The translations under genes were made by a program, and so were the position numbers. From Paenibacillus sp. Soil522 (GTDB taxonomy: Bacteria > Bacillota > Bacilli > Paenibacillales > Paenibacillaceae), in assembly GCF_001428245.1 (NCBI RefSeq), contig NZ_LMRV01000039.1, forward strand, positions 1-64,000: a DNA stretch of 64,000 bases, in the 5' to 3' direction. Positions 17,280-26,273 of this stretch are shown here, in pieces. Under the pieces are notes generated by a model, which was given only the letters and a program-made list of their open reading frames with translations, was not told the origin of the DNA and ran no database searches. Position 1 is the stretch's first letter. Every line of letters begins with the position of its first letter.

Positions 17280-18674
17280 TTATTCGTACCAATATCTCGG
17301 GATAATCTCTCTTTCCTGCTCCAACAACTCTTTAATAATCATATCCGCATCATGGATGGAATTAATTAGCGGATCGGTCATCATCGCCCTTCTCAATTTC
17401 AAGAAGTTCCGTTCCACAACAGCCTCCGCAGTTAGTTCGTGCGTATCCAGTACCAGTTCCTGCATCCCTCGAATTCCTCGCGGCATTTCTCCCACGGGAA
17501 GCGGCTTGGCTCCATCCATGCTTACCTCGCATAACAGTTCAAGGAACGAGTCGTCGTTCATATTAGTAACCGCACCGTTATTGAGCGTATTGATGAAGAA
17601 GCGTTTCCCCAAATTGCCGACCATGTTTTCGATAATATCTGTTGCATGATCGGGGCCGAAGGTTTTCATATAATCGGCGATCGGTATATTCCCGGTAATG
17701 AAGTCGTCCACTTGCTGCCACATCTCTTCGTGACGCTTATACCGGTCTTCCGTTTCCCAAATCTTTAAAGGCGGGATGGCGTCGTTCGTCTTGCCAAGCC
17801 CCTGACAGTACCGGACGTATTCTTTGGTATGGGCCGTACATGTCGGGACATACCCGAAAGTATGATAAAGCTCATAAGTAATGGCATCGTTATATAGCGC
17901 TTTCGCGCCGGTATCCCCGCCGTTGTTTTCCGTAGCCGCCGACTTTCTTAATGCCTCGGCGATCGGGGCCATAACGTCCGTTCCGTCATACTCCGCCTTA
18001 AGCAGCCAGGTGAAGTGATTGACGCCGGCCACCCGGAAATCGAACTTCCGGTCGATCTCCTCGGTAAACTCTTTTCTATCCTGAATGATCCCCGCTCGAA
18101 CCGCATAATACGCTTTTATGTGCGGCATATGATGACTGTCGCACAGTGCGAACGATTTTAGATTCGGCGCATACCGGCTTAAGGCGATCCCGTGAACCGT
18201 AGAGGGATTAATATAATTGATTGCCCATGCGTCAGGACAAAGTTCTTCAATATCTTTGGCACACTCCATGATGACCGGCAGCTCTCTCATCGCCCTAAAA
18301 ATCCCGCCGGGACCGATGGTATCTCCCGAACACATGCGAATACCGTATTTTAAGGAGACTTCGCAATCGATGCCGCGATATTTTACCGTATCCTCGGCAA
18401 AGCTAAGAACTACGAAATTCGCGCCTTTCAGTACCTGTCTCCGATCCGTCGAGCCTTCTACCTTTAGCGGTACATTGTTTTCCCTTGCAACCATTTCGAC
18501 AAGTCTTACCATCTTGGATAGTTTTTCTTCATTCGTATCTACCAAGGCAAGCGTACCGTTGTTCAAATATTTCGAGTGAACCATTTGCCAAATCGACTGT
18601 CGCCCAAAAAACAAACTTCCTGCTCCGATGACAACCACCTTCGGTTGCTGCACTTTCTCTCCGTTCATGTTCAA
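17280..18674 (-). CDS. glycoside hydrolase family 4 (NAD+/metal-dependent glycosidase)
   Basis: A 464-residue GH4 enzyme. Family features are an N-terminal NAD-binding motif (VVIGAGSLFFG), GDTIGPGGIFRA, NYINPS, a metal-ligand Cys in ALCDSHHMPH and GVNHFTW. GH4 enzymes cleave by oxidation/elimination using NAD+ and Mn2+, and include alpha-galactosidases, 6-phospho-glycosidases and alpha-galacturonidases (LplD). The usual CHS after the Cys is CDS here, suggesting a divergent subfamily. A TTG start at 18674 has 8-nt spacing to AGGAGGG. It is cytoplasmic. It is divergent from an AraC-type gene that probably controlled it. Confidence 0.88.
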   Translation of the reverse strand: MNMNGEKVQQPKVVVIGAGSLFFGRQSIWQMVHSKYLNNGTLALVDTNEEKLSKMVRLVEMVARENNVPLKVEGSTDRRQVLKGANFVVLSFAEDTVKYRGIDCEVSLKYGIRMCSGDTIGPGGIFRAMRELPVIMECAKDIEELCPDAWAINYINPSTVHGIALSRYAPNLKSFALCDSHHMPHIKAYYAVRAGIIQDRKEFTEEIDRKFDFRVAGVNHFTWLLKAEYDGTDVMAPIAEALRKSAATENNGGDTGAKALYNDAITYELYHTFGYVPTCTAHTKEYVRYCQGLGKTNDAIPPLKIWETEDRYKRHEEMWQQVDDFITGNIPIADYMKTFGPDHATDIIENMVGNLGKRFFINTLNNGAVTNMNDDSFLELLCEVSMDGAKPLPVGEMPRGIRGMQELVLDTHELTAEAVVERNFLKLRRAMMTDPLINSIHDADMIIKELLEQEREIIPRYWYE

Positions 18675-18846
18675 GATCGAGTCCCTCCTAACTGTTTATA
18701 GCCTAATTATAGGAGAGTGGTTCCGAAAGAAGAATATGAGATGGTTTCGGATATATGTCAAATAGTAAGATTATTCATGATTATTATTATTAATGGTATA
18801 GTGATATTATTTGAAAAATGTCTTGTGGTAAAGGAAGGCAGTGGAT

Positions 18847-19691
18847 ATGAAACGGACGGACATGGGAATTCTCAACGAATTGTCGGAATTCATCGCGCTT
18901 CGCATGAAATCTTTTTGGGAGCCTGTTCACGACGGGAATTGGATCGAGCACAAGGCACATATCGATTACGATCTTTGGTTCGTTCAATCCGGAATCGTCA
19001 AAATTACGATAGACGGCATCGAACATACGGCAAATCCGGGAGACGTCGTCTTATTTTACCCCGGGGTGCCCTATAGGCAGCTACTACCGGTGAAGGTTGT
19101 CGGTTTATTTATGTTCATTTCGATTTCGGGATCGGCAAGCAGCAACGCATTCTTAGCGATTTTCAGCTCTCGGGAATCATTCCTAAGGATTTGATCCGGA
19201 AAGAAGCCGCCCTTTTAGGAAAATCCTTCCTTCAATCAAAGCAGCTAAGCAGCATGCCGGGGAACCGTTTGTATTTAAAGGCTTGTCTGACCGCCGTTGT
19301 CGCTAAAATCATTGAACTCCACGGACAAGGTCTATATATTGGAGCATTTATGAACGGGAGAACAACGAAAAAATCCGAGAGAAGTTTGGACGTCTTGCAG
19401 CCTGTTTTCACATACGTAACCGACCATCTGCATCAATCCATTAAAATGAACGAACTTGCGGCGCTTGTTGGCCTATCCGAAAAGTATTTTATCTCTTATT
19501 TTAAAAAAGCCTTGGGCATCACACCGGGGCAGTACATTTATCAGATTAGAATGAACCAAGCGAGAGAATATCTCTACGAAAAAAAGTATACGGTCCAACA
19601 GATCGCCGGCTTTCTCGGTTATCCCGACGCGTTCACGTTTTCGAAAGCTTTTAAAAAATACTATAACGTTCCTCCGTCGAAATTCGAGTAA
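18847..19691 (+). pseudogene. AraC-family regulator with a frameshift
   Basis: The N-terminal cupin-like sensor (DLWFVQSGIVKITIDGIEH, NPGDVVLFYPG) is in one frame from ATG 18847 (AAGGAAGG ribosome site, 8-nt spacing) and stops at 19194. The rest, including the AraC HTH (MNELAALVGLSEKYFISYFKKALG ... AFTFSKAFKKYYNVPPSKFE), is in the -1 frame and ends at 19691. The second frame also continues sensibly upstream (HFDFGIGKQQRILSDF), so one base has been lost near 19110. It is divergent from the GH4 gene, its likely target. It is either a real inactivation or a sequencing error. Confidence 0.8.
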
Positions 19692-19844
19692 TGTGGAGGC
19701 CTTTTTGACGACGCAGCAGGACTCACTATATGTTTCGGCCTGACATGTCGCTCGCACTGTCTACGAAAAGTACGCCGCTGTAAGGGTTTCCTGGATGTGG
19801 CGTTGAGTCCGATATTGAAGACCCGTTAGAATATCTACACAAAT

Positions 19845-19871
19845 AGAGACCCTTAGCGATTTAGGGTCTCT
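19845..19871 (+). terminator. hairpin terminator
   Basis: AGAGACCCT and AGGGTCTCT pair around a 9-nt loop, followed by TTATATATA. It lies about 150 nt past the AraC reading frame and may also serve the small minus-strand genes to its right. Confidence 0.55.
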
Positions 19872-19915
19872 TTATATATAAGTTTAAATTGCCGATCAAC
19901 TTCTAATTTTTCTCT

Positions 19916-20092
19916 TTAATTTAACTTGGAAAGTGAAATCCTATAGAGCTTATCGCCGTTCTCCTCGGCAACACCGCGACCGTCTGTCGTGTTGCTGATG
20001 AAATAACCCCCCATGATGCGCGGGACCGCTTGGGATACGATCGAGAAGCAGATTATCTTCTCTCCAAATGCGGATTGGTAAGAATCGTTCAT
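19916..20092 (-). CDS. 58-residue hypothetical protein
   Basis: A short frame with a good ribosome site (AAAGGGGAGAAG) directly follows the cyclophilin-like lipoprotein gene (16 nt). The product (MNDSYQSAFGEKIICFSIVS ...) has no recognised domain. It may be the truncated tail of a larger protein. Confidence 0.45.
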   Translation of the reverse strand: MNDSYQSAFGEKIICFSIVSQAVPRIMGGYFISNTTDGRGVAEENGDKLYRISLSKLN

Positions 20093-20108
20093 CTCCGACT
20101 TCTCCCCT

Positions 20109-20633
20109 TTAGTCCATTCTTTCGATCGTCAATGTAAAATTCTCTCTAACATTTGCGAGATGTTCTTTCCCGGATTTAATCTCTCCTAGTACAATCAGTC
20201 CATTCCCGGCGGTGCCGGAATCCTTATAAAATATTGCCAGATTGCCCCATGGGGAATAGTAAGCAAAGTCGCCAACCGAAGGACCGTTTAAAGGGGCAGA
20301 TTCGGTAGATAATTTACGCGATAAATAACTGATTTTTTCTTTTCCAGCGAATTCCTCGAATGATAAGGTTAGCGGGAGCATCGATACCAAGTCCCTACTT
20401 GTTGGATTGTCATACATGCTTACGATGATTTCCTCATTGTCTAAAATCAATTTTATCATGGCACCTTCCACGCTTTCATTTTTATCAATAGAATCTTGAC
20501 CTCTCTCCTCGGTTTGATCAACGGGTGCAACAGGTTGTTCATTTCCCGGAGCGTTAGTAATCGGCTCACTTCCGCAAGCTGTAAAAATAAAAATCATCGT
20601 CAGTGCGAAAGTCACAGATAAGATTGTTCGCAT
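20109..20633 (-). CDS. cyclophilin-like fold lipoprotein
   Basis: A 174-residue lipoprotein: signal peptide with lipobox FTAC (Cys20), a Pro/Glu/Asp-rich linker to about residue 57, then a cyclophilin-like domain (IKLILDNEEIIVSMYDNPTS, LPLTLSFEEFAGKEKISYL, GDFAYYSPWGNLAIFYKD). Homologues of this domain are secreted or membrane-anchored and often genetically linked to oxidoreductases; they are not shown to be prolyl isomerases. A gene cluster of SDR/AKR oxidoreductases lies just upstream on the same strand, fitting that pattern. Confidence 0.82.
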   Translation of the reverse strand: MRTILSVTFALTMIFIFTACGSEPITNAPGNEQPVAPVDQTEERGQDSIDKNESVEGAMIKLILDNEEIIVSMYDNPTSRDLVSMLPLTLSFEEFAGKEKISYLSRKLSTESAPLNGPSVGDFAYYSPWGNLAIFYKDSGTAGNGLIVLGEIKSGKEHLANVRENFTLTIERMD

Positions 20634-20760
20634 ATCGTTTGGTCCTCCACCGTATTAATCTAGCTGCAATTAGCTTTGATTTTGATCTCGTTCTCACTCT
20701 TCTTCCCTTCATTAGAGGACACGTATAGGACCTCGTTGCCATTTTTAAACACGTCTAATG

Positions 20761-21468
20761 CTACCAATCACTTCTTTTACCATCCCTAAAAAAACCACCA
20801 TTAGGACCATCGGGTCCGATTGTCGCCAACCAAAGGATTGATTCTGCGGCTTGCTTTGGTGTTCGTGGAGCAGTCGGTCCTCCCATATCCGTGCTTACCC
20901 ATCCCGGATCGACAGCGTTTATTTTGATATCTCCTTGAACTTCTGCAGCTGCCAATCGCGTCAATCCATTAAGGGCAAGTTTAGATAACTTATAAGCACC
21001 GGCTCCTTGCCTCGACAATTGTCTCATCATTCCATAATCTGAAGAAACATTGATAATTCTCCCATAACCCTGCTTTTCCATTAGCGGAATAAAAGAATGA
21101 ATGACGTAATAAGCACCGAAGAAGTTAGTTGACATCGTTTTCTCTAGTACGGAAAGGTCCGTAGTCAAAAATTTTCCATTATCATCCAGATACACGCCGG
21201 CGTTATTGATCAATACGTCTAACTTTCCAAACTTCTGATCCACTGTAACCGCTGCTTGACGGATACTTTCTTGATTGTCGACATCTATCATCACAAACGA
21301 GACATCTAACCCCGACCCCTTAAGCTTTTGCACAGCACCATCACCTTTGTTTGGATCCCGACTTGCCAAAACAACCTTAAAGTCATTCAAAGCCAGCAGT
21401 TTGACCAACTCATATCCGATCCCACGATTCGCACCTGTCACAAGAGCCACTTTTTTATCGTGTAACAT
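20761..21468 (-). CDS. short-chain dehydrogenase/reductase (SDR)
   Basis: A classical SDR of 235 residues: cofactor motif TGANRGIG, NNAGVY, catalytic Ser in NVSSDYG and YKLSK (Tyr/Lys), and GWVSTDMGG. It is an NAD(P)H-dependent carbonyl reductase or alcohol dehydrogenase of the carbonyl-reductase-like type. The ATG at 21468 (GGAG upstream) is preferred over a start 26 codons further upstream, because the extra residues precede the SDR core and lack a ribosome site. It is separated from the AKR gene by a weak terminator, so it may have its own promoter. Confidence 0.9.
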   Translation of the reverse strand: MLHDKKVALVTGANRGIGYELVKLLALNDFKVVLASRDPNKGDGAVQKLKGSGLDVSFVMIDVDNQESIRQAAVTVDQKFGKLDVLINNAGVYLDDNGKFLTTDLSVLEKTMSTNFFGAYYVIHSFIPLMEKQGYGRIINVSSDYGMMRQLSRQGAGAYKLSKLALNGLTRLAAAEVQGDIKINAVDPGWVSTDMGGPTAPRTPKQAAESILWLATIGPDGPNGGFFRDGKRSDW

Positions 21469-21686
21469 AATCTTCTCCAATCCACCTTTCTTAAGATTAT
21501 CTTGAGCGTTGAGATGCGTGAATACAATATGTTTTGCGTGTTTCACTGCGGATAATCCTACATTATATGGAATTGAAGCATGAGGTTGTCGTCAATCTTC
21601 TCGTCGCAAATGGACCAATCGGTAGCCCAGTGCACACCTTCCAAACTATTCATCTCGGGTTGGTTATTTTTTCTCCTCCAAGTAAA

Positions 21687-21715
21687 GAGGCACACCGGTG
21701 TTGGCGTGCCCCTAA
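21687..21715 (-). terminator. weak terminator after the AKR gene
   Basis: On the minus strand GGGGCACGCC and GGTGTGCCTC pair around a short loop, followed by TTTACTT. Confidence 0.45.
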
Positions 21716-21748
21716 TATTTTGCTAAGATTAATCTTATTTAAAACCTT

Positions 21749-22738
21749 CTATTCTAGACCGACCACTGGATGAGGTACATACGGCTCTTCCAGAAACGCA
21801 ATATCTTCCGTACTCAGCTTAATCGAAAGTGCAGCTACAGCGTCTTCAAGATGAGACACTTTCGTAGAGCCGATGATTGGAGCAGTAATCTGCTCCTTTT
21901 GCAATAGCCAAGCCAGCGCTATTTGGGCTCGCGGAACGCCTCGTTTTTCTGCGACTTTCGCGACACGTTCAACCACTTTCCGGTCTGACTCGGCTGTTGC
22001 GGCATAAAGCATTTGAGCAACTGGATCGTTTGCCGAGCGAAGAGTGGTTTCACTCCAATCACGCGACAATCTTCCTTGCGCAAGCGGAGCCCATGGAATC
22101 ACGCCGATCTTTTCTTCTTTGCAGAGCGGCAGCATCTCGCGTTCCTCCTCTCGGTACAAGAGGTTCAAATGATTTTGCATAGATACAAATCGCGTCCATC
22201 CGTTTTTCTCTGCAACATGGAGCGCTTTTAAAAATTGCCACGCATACATGGAAGAAGCGCCGATATATCTGGCTTTGCCCGCTTTAACAACGTCGTGTAA
22301 GGCCTCCATCGTTTCTTCAATCGGGGTTTGATAATCCCAACGATGAATTTGATACAAATCGACATAGTCAGTTCCCAGTCTCTTAAGACTGTTGTCAATT
22401 TCGCTCATAATTGCTTTTCGGGAAAGACCGGCACCATTCGGCCCCTCATGCATCCGGAAATAAACCTTTGTAGCGAGGACGATCTCGTCCCGGTTAGCGT
22501 AATCCTTAAGTGCCCGTCCGACGATTTCCTCGCTCGATCCCTTAGAGTACATATTCGCCGTATCGATAAAATTAATTCCTAACTCAAGGGCTTTCTTGAT
22601 AATCTCACGACTGTTTTCTTCATCCATTGTCCATGCAGGGAACCCTCGATCCGGTTCACCAAAGCTCATGCACCCGAGACAAATCCGCGATACATCCAAA
22701 CCAGTGTTTCCAAGCTTCATGTATTCGATGTTATTCAT
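21749..22738 (-). CDS. aldo/keto reductase
   Basis: A 329-residue AKR of the YajO type (TIM barrel, NADPH-dependent). Catalytic tetrad segments are FIDTANMY (Asp, Tyr), LATKV (Lys) and YQIHRWD (His), with cofactor contacts GSTKVSHLEDA near the C-terminus. It reduces aldehydes or ketones in the cytoplasm. It follows a zinc alcohol dehydrogenase gene by 28 nt on the same strand, so both probably share the promoter at 23921-23948. Confidence 0.93.
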   Translation of the reverse strand: MNNIEYMKLGNTGLDVSRICLGCMSFGEPDRGFPAWTMDEENSREIIKKALELGINFIDTANMYSKGSSEEIVGRALKDYANRDEIVLATKVYFRMHEGPNGAGLSRKAIMSEIDNSLKRLGTDYVDLYQIHRWDYQTPIEETMEALHDVVKAGKARYIGASSMYAWQFLKALHVAEKNGWTRFVSMQNHLNLLYREEEREMLPLCKEEKIGVIPWAPLAQGRLSRDWSETTLRSANDPVAQMLYAATAESDRKVVERVAKVAEKRGVPRAQIALAWLLQKEQITAPIIGSTKVSHLEDAVAALSIKLSTEDIAFLEEPYVPHPVVGLE

Positions 22739-22766
22739 CCCCTCAGTACAATACTTCCAATGCGAC

Positions 22767-23810
22767 TCACATTGTGCTGATATCGATCACAAAGCGATAC
22801 CGGACATCTGATGCTAGTACGCGCTCCCAGGCTTCATCAATCTGGTTGGCTGAAATAACCTCGATCTCAGGAGTAATGTTGTGTTTAGCACAAAAGTCAA
22901 GCATTTCCTGCGTTTCGCGAATTCCACCGATCATCGATCCGGCAAACGACCGACGATGAGGGATAAGCGAGAATACTTGAACTGGCAACGGTTCCGATGG
23001 CGCACCGACGTTGACCAGTGTTCCATCCAGCGCCAGCAACGAAAGGTAGGCATTAATATCGATTTTCGCGCTCACTGTATTCACAATGAGGTCGAACGAA
23101 CCAGCCAGTTTCTTAAATGTCTCTGGATCGCTCGTGGCATAATAATGGTTCGCGCCAAGCCGCAGACCGTCTTCTTTCTTCTTCAATGTTTGTGATAAAA
23201 CCGTAACTTCTGCCCCCATGGCATGAGCGATTTTCACAGCCATGTGTCCAAGCCCGCCAAGTCCAATAACAGCTACCTTCTTGCCAGGTGCAACACCCCA
23301 ATGACGCAGTGGCGAGTACGTTGTGATACCGGCACACAAGAGCGGAGCGGCGGCATCAAGCTCAATACCGTCAGGAATTCTAACCACGAAGTCTTCCGTT
23401 ACGACAATGTGAGTGGAATACCCACCCTGCGTATATTGCCCGTACCTATCGGTAGCTCCATAGGTGCCCGTCATTCCATTGAGGCAGTACTGCTCCTCTC
23501 CCTTATGGCAGTTATCGCACTCTCTGCAGGAGTCAACCATACAGCCTACTCCTACTCGGTCGCCAACGGCATACCTTGTGACTTCCGAACCAACCTGGGT
23601 GACAATTCCGGCGATCTCATGCCCTGGAACGAGAGGATAGTTTACAGGTCCCCAATCGCCGCGAGCTGTATGGATATCAGAGTGACAAATACCAGCGTAC
23701 TTAATCTCAATGAGAATATCATGCGGCTGGAGATCCCTGCGTTCGATCGTGGTCAGTTTGAATGGGCCTTCTGGACTGAATGTAGCGCGTGCATTAGCAG
23801 TAATCATCGT
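22767..23810 (-). CDS. zinc-dependent alcohol dehydrogenase (YahK/AdhC-type)
   Basis: A 347-residue medium-chain dehydrogenase. Catalytic zinc ligands lie in GICHSDIH and the GHE motif; a structural zinc site is formed by [15 protein letters not shown]; the Rossmann motif is GLGGLGH. It belongs to the NADP-dependent cinnamyl-alcohol/aldehyde reductase group. The ATG at 23810 follows GGAGG with 7-nt spacing; the in-frame ATG at 23828 lies upstream of that ribosome site. It is the first gene of an ADH-AKR unit preceded by control-region copy A. Confidence 0.92.
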   Translation of the reverse strand, partial: TMITANARATFSPEGPFKLTTIERRDLQPHDILIEIKYAGICHSDIHTARGDWGPVNYPLVPGHEIAGIVTQVGSEVTRYAVGDRVGVGCMVDSCRECDNCHKGEEQYCLNGMTGTYGATDRYGQYTQGGYSTHIVVTEDFVVRIPDGIELDAAAPLLCAGITTYSPLRHWGVAPGKKVAVIGLGGLGHMAVKIAHAMGAEVTVLSQTLKKKEDGLRLGANHYYATSDPETFKKLAGSFDLIVNTVSAKIDINAYLSLLALDGTLVNVGAPSEPLPVQVFSLIPHRRSFAGSMIGGIRETQEMLDFCAKHNITPEIEVISANQIDEAWERVLASDVRYRFVIDISTM

Positions 23811-23897
23811 ATAACCTCCTGCAATCAATGAATTAATTGGTTTTTACAATCGTATTGGTTCTGTTTCGGCCAAAAAACACACCGAATCAACACTTCA

Positions 23898-24017
23898 TGT
23901 TTAATCAACATCTGTTTATAATTATAAATGGAATCAAAATACTTTCAATGGTTAAAAGAAACTGATTCGTTGTTTATTCAAACAAATCAATAAAATTGTT
24001 GATTATCTTTCGGGAAG
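23898..24017. repeat. control-region repeat, copy A
   Basis: About 120 bp aligns with 26139-26269 and 32091-32214. Shared blocks are a TTAATCAAC start, TATAATTATAAATG, TCAATGGTTAAA, a palindromic TTGTTTATTCAAACAA core, TGTTGATTATCTT and GGGAAG. It lies upstream of the ADH gene and overlaps the last codons of the MFS gene. No tetR gene remains beside it. Confidence 0.8.
23921..23948 (-). promoter_or_regulatory. sigma-A promoter for the ADH-AKR unit
   Basis: On the minus strand TTGAAA and TATAAT are separated by 16 nt, inside control-region copy A and about 110 nt upstream of the ADH start. The same arrangement occurs in copy B. Confidence 0.65.
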
Positions 24018-25180
24018 CCAAGTTGTCGAGTGGGAGCAATCATGTAGTTTCTTAGTAAAATGGCAACAAAACTTAATACTAATGATAGTAACCCCACGAA
24101 TACAACGTATTGTGTACCCATTTGTGAGAGGAATAAGCCTCCTACTGCTGCACCAAAGGTTGTGCCTACGTTACAGGATGATATAAATAATCCATTAGCG
24201 AATTCAGGTGCTTCTGGTGCCGAAGACATCATCAAATATTGATTAATGTTCCCCCCTATACCGGCTAAAATACCCCAGATTAACGTGATGATCGCCATTG
24301 GTAAGCTAAACTGTCCAAATAAGAATAATAGGATGTAAACAGCTCCCAATATAAAAGGGAAAGATACGACAGATTTGATGGCATTATTCGTAAGCAGCTT
24401 TCCTGCGACTACGTTTCCAATAATATTAGCTCCACCGAATATACATAACATGAAACTAATTGTATTCGGAGACATATTCGTAACCGTCTTCAGATACTCA
24501 GCAAGGTAACTATAAACTCCAAATACGGCTGAATTTAATAAAATGACAGCCACAACGGAAAGCCAAATCATTGATTTTTTTAATACGGATAATTGTGCTC
24601 CGTAAGAAAGTCTTTCCTTAACAGGCATAGATGGTACAAATAGTAATGTAGCAATGAATACCATAATATTTACAACAGCAAAGAATACCATCGCCATTTG
24701 TAAAGAAGCTGCACTAGCTATAAAACTCGCGATTGGTACACCGATTACCATGCCGGCAGACACCCCAATAAAAACTTTCGAAACAGCTTTTGGAGCTTCT
24801 TCCTTGCTCACCGCCCCAGCAGCTACCGTAAATGCCAAAGAACAATAAACGGGATGAAAAAATGCTGGTAAAATACGAGCAACTAATGCAAGGGTAAAGT
24901 TTGACGTAAATATGGAGACAATGTTCCCCAAAACGAAAACACCAAGTACAAGTAACATGACCTTCTTCCGATTTATACCCGAAAACAATAACGGAAAGAT
25001 TGGTCCTGACACTGCAACTGCAAGGGCAAAGAAACTCACCAACCATCCTGCTTTGGAAACACTCACATGATAGTGTTCAGCAATGGAAGGCAATAATCCA
25101 ATAACCCCCATTTCCGTATTTAAGATGCCGAAGACTCCTATGGTTAATATAAATATAAGCAAATTATTACGTTTAACCAA
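23987..25180 (-). CDS. MFS transporter (DHA1-type efflux)
   Basis: A 397-residue, 12-helix major facilitator of the AraJ/YdhP sugar- and drug-efflux type (N-terminal FILTIGVFGILNTEMGVIGLLP, then HVSVSKAGWLVSFFALAVA). It is located in the cytoplasmic membrane and probably exports small molecules. It lies 22 nt downstream of an SDR gene in the TetR-divergent unit. Its last ~10 codons (FPKDNQQFY) are formed by the edge of control-region copy A, so the C-terminus is probably not the ancestral one. Confidence 0.9.
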   Translation of the reverse strand: MVKRNNLLIFILTIGVFGILNTEMGVIGLLPSIAEHYHVSVSKAGWLVSFFALAVAVSGPIFPLLFSGINRKKVMLLVLGVFVLGNIVSIFTSNFTLALVARILPAFFHPVYCSLAFTVAAGAVSKEEAPKAVSKVFIGVSAGMVIGVPIASFIASAASLQMAMVFFAVVNIMVFIATLLFVPSMPVKERLSYGAQLSVLKKSMIWLSVVAVILLNSAVFGVYSYLAEYLKTVTNMSPNTISFMLCIFGGANIIGNVVAGKLLTNNAIKSVVSFPFILGAVYILLFLFGQFSLPMAIITLIWGILAGIGGNINQYLMMSSAPEAPEFANGLFISSCNVGTTFGAAVGGLFLSQMGTQYVVFVGLLSLVLSFVAILLRNYMIAPTRQLGFPKDNQQFY

Positions 25181-25202
25181 AATCTCAACTTCCTCTCTTC
25201 AC

Positions 25203-26039
25203 TTAATATGCAAGGGATGTCGAAAGGTCACGATAGGCATTAATCTGTTGCTGAAGTTCGGCGACCTTCTGCTCTGCACCCGCGATGGCATCGCTGCCTG
25301 CGATCCATCGTAACGGTGGTTCCTCCTGACTTGCGATGGCGATTAGAGCCTTTACAAGCTTGGCCGGGTCGCCTTCCTGTTTTCCTTTCTTATCTTGAAA
25401 GAAAGCCCGGAATTGTGGATTACGCTCGGCGTAGTCATCGATAGCTCGCTCAGCCCAGAATGTTGATTCCGGCTCTAAAAGTTCGGTACGGAAGAAGCCT
25501 GGGTTGACGATGGTTGTATTAATGCCGAATGGAGCGACATCATAACGTAAAGACTCCATCCAACCCTCAAGACCGAACTTTGAAGCGGCATAAGCGGTAG
25601 TGTATTCAAATCCGGCGAGGCCAGCAAGTGAAGAGATAGAAATAATGTGTCCCGAACGAGCCTTACGCATCAAAGGCAACACGGCACGGGTGACGTTCAT
25701 CGGACCGTATAGATTGGTCGAGATTTGACGTTCGATCTGCTCTTGGGTCAGTTCCTCGAAGTAACCTCCATAGAAGCTGCCAGCATTGTTAACTAATACG
25801 TCTATGCCGCCAAATCGGTCAACAGCCAACTTCACAGCAGCCTCGGCATCCGAAGGTTTCGTGACATCGAGTTTCACGATCAACAGATCTTCATTTTCTC
25901 CAAGGGCTTTTACTACCCTATCGGTATTACGCCCCGTTGCTACAACCTGATAACCTTCGGCAAGTGCGGCTTTTGCGAAATCAACACCCATGCCGCGCCC
26001 AGCACCTGTGATGAACCAAACTTTCTTATTGTCAGTCAT
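25203..26039 (-). CDS. short-chain dehydrogenase/reductase (SDR)
   Basis: A 278-residue classical SDR: TGAGRGMG cofactor motif, NNAGSF, Ser in SISSLAG, YAASK catalytic Tyr/Lys, and NPGFFRTEL. It is first in an SDR-MFS unit divergent from a TetR gene; SDR, efflux pump and TetR together form a common detoxification cassette. Its promoter (26162-26189) lies inside control-region copy B. Confidence 0.92.
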   Translation of the reverse strand: MTDNKKVWFITGAGRGMGVDFAKAALAEGYQVVATGRNTDRVVKALGENEDLLIVKLDVTKPSDAEAAVKLAVDRFGGIDVLVNNAGSFYGGYFEELTQEQIERQISTNLYGPMNVTRAVLPLMRKARSGHIISISSLAGLAGFEYTTAYAASKFGLEGWMESLRYDVAPFGINTTIVNPGFFRTELLEPESTFWAERAIDDYAERNPQFRAFFQDKKGKQEGDPAKLVKALIAIASQEEPPLRWIAGSDAIAGAEQKVAELQQQINAYRDLSTSLAY

Positions 26040-26161
26040 GAAATTTCTCCCTCGTTTCGATTTTATTATGTTTTCTTGTCAGCTTTGTTTCTTTTCAGCA
26101 CCCACTAAACCAACAGAAAGCGTGTATACAAAAGGTATTGTTTAATCAACCCTCGTCTATT

Positions 26162-26189
26162 ATTATAGATGTAAGAAGCTTACGTTCAA
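26162..26189 (-). promoter_or_regulatory. sigma-A promoter for the SDR-MFS unit
   Basis: On the minus strand TTGAAC and TATAAT are 16 nt apart, at the same place in the repeat as the ADH promoter. Confidence 0.65.
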
Positions 26190-26208
26190 TGGTTAAAAAA
26201 ACGCGATT

Positions 26209-26224
26209 TGTTGATATATCAACA
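26209..26224. promoter_or_regulatory. TetR-type operator palindrome
   Basis: TGTTGATATATCAACA is a perfect 16-bp palindrome between the divergent promoters. Related imperfect palindromes occupy the same position in copies A (TTGTTTATTCAAACAA) and C (GTTGGTTATTCAAC). Confidence 0.65.
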
Positions 26225-26273
26225 CAGTAATCAAAACTGTTCATTATTCTAAGAAAGTTTGGTGGAGTTTAAG

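Larger units (their letters stand above)
26139..26269. repeat. control-region repeat, copy B (with intact tetR)
   Basis: This is the copy of the shared regulatory block between the SDR and tetR genes. It aligns with copies A and C over its whole length and continues into the tetR ribosome site (GGTGGAG). Confidence 0.82.
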
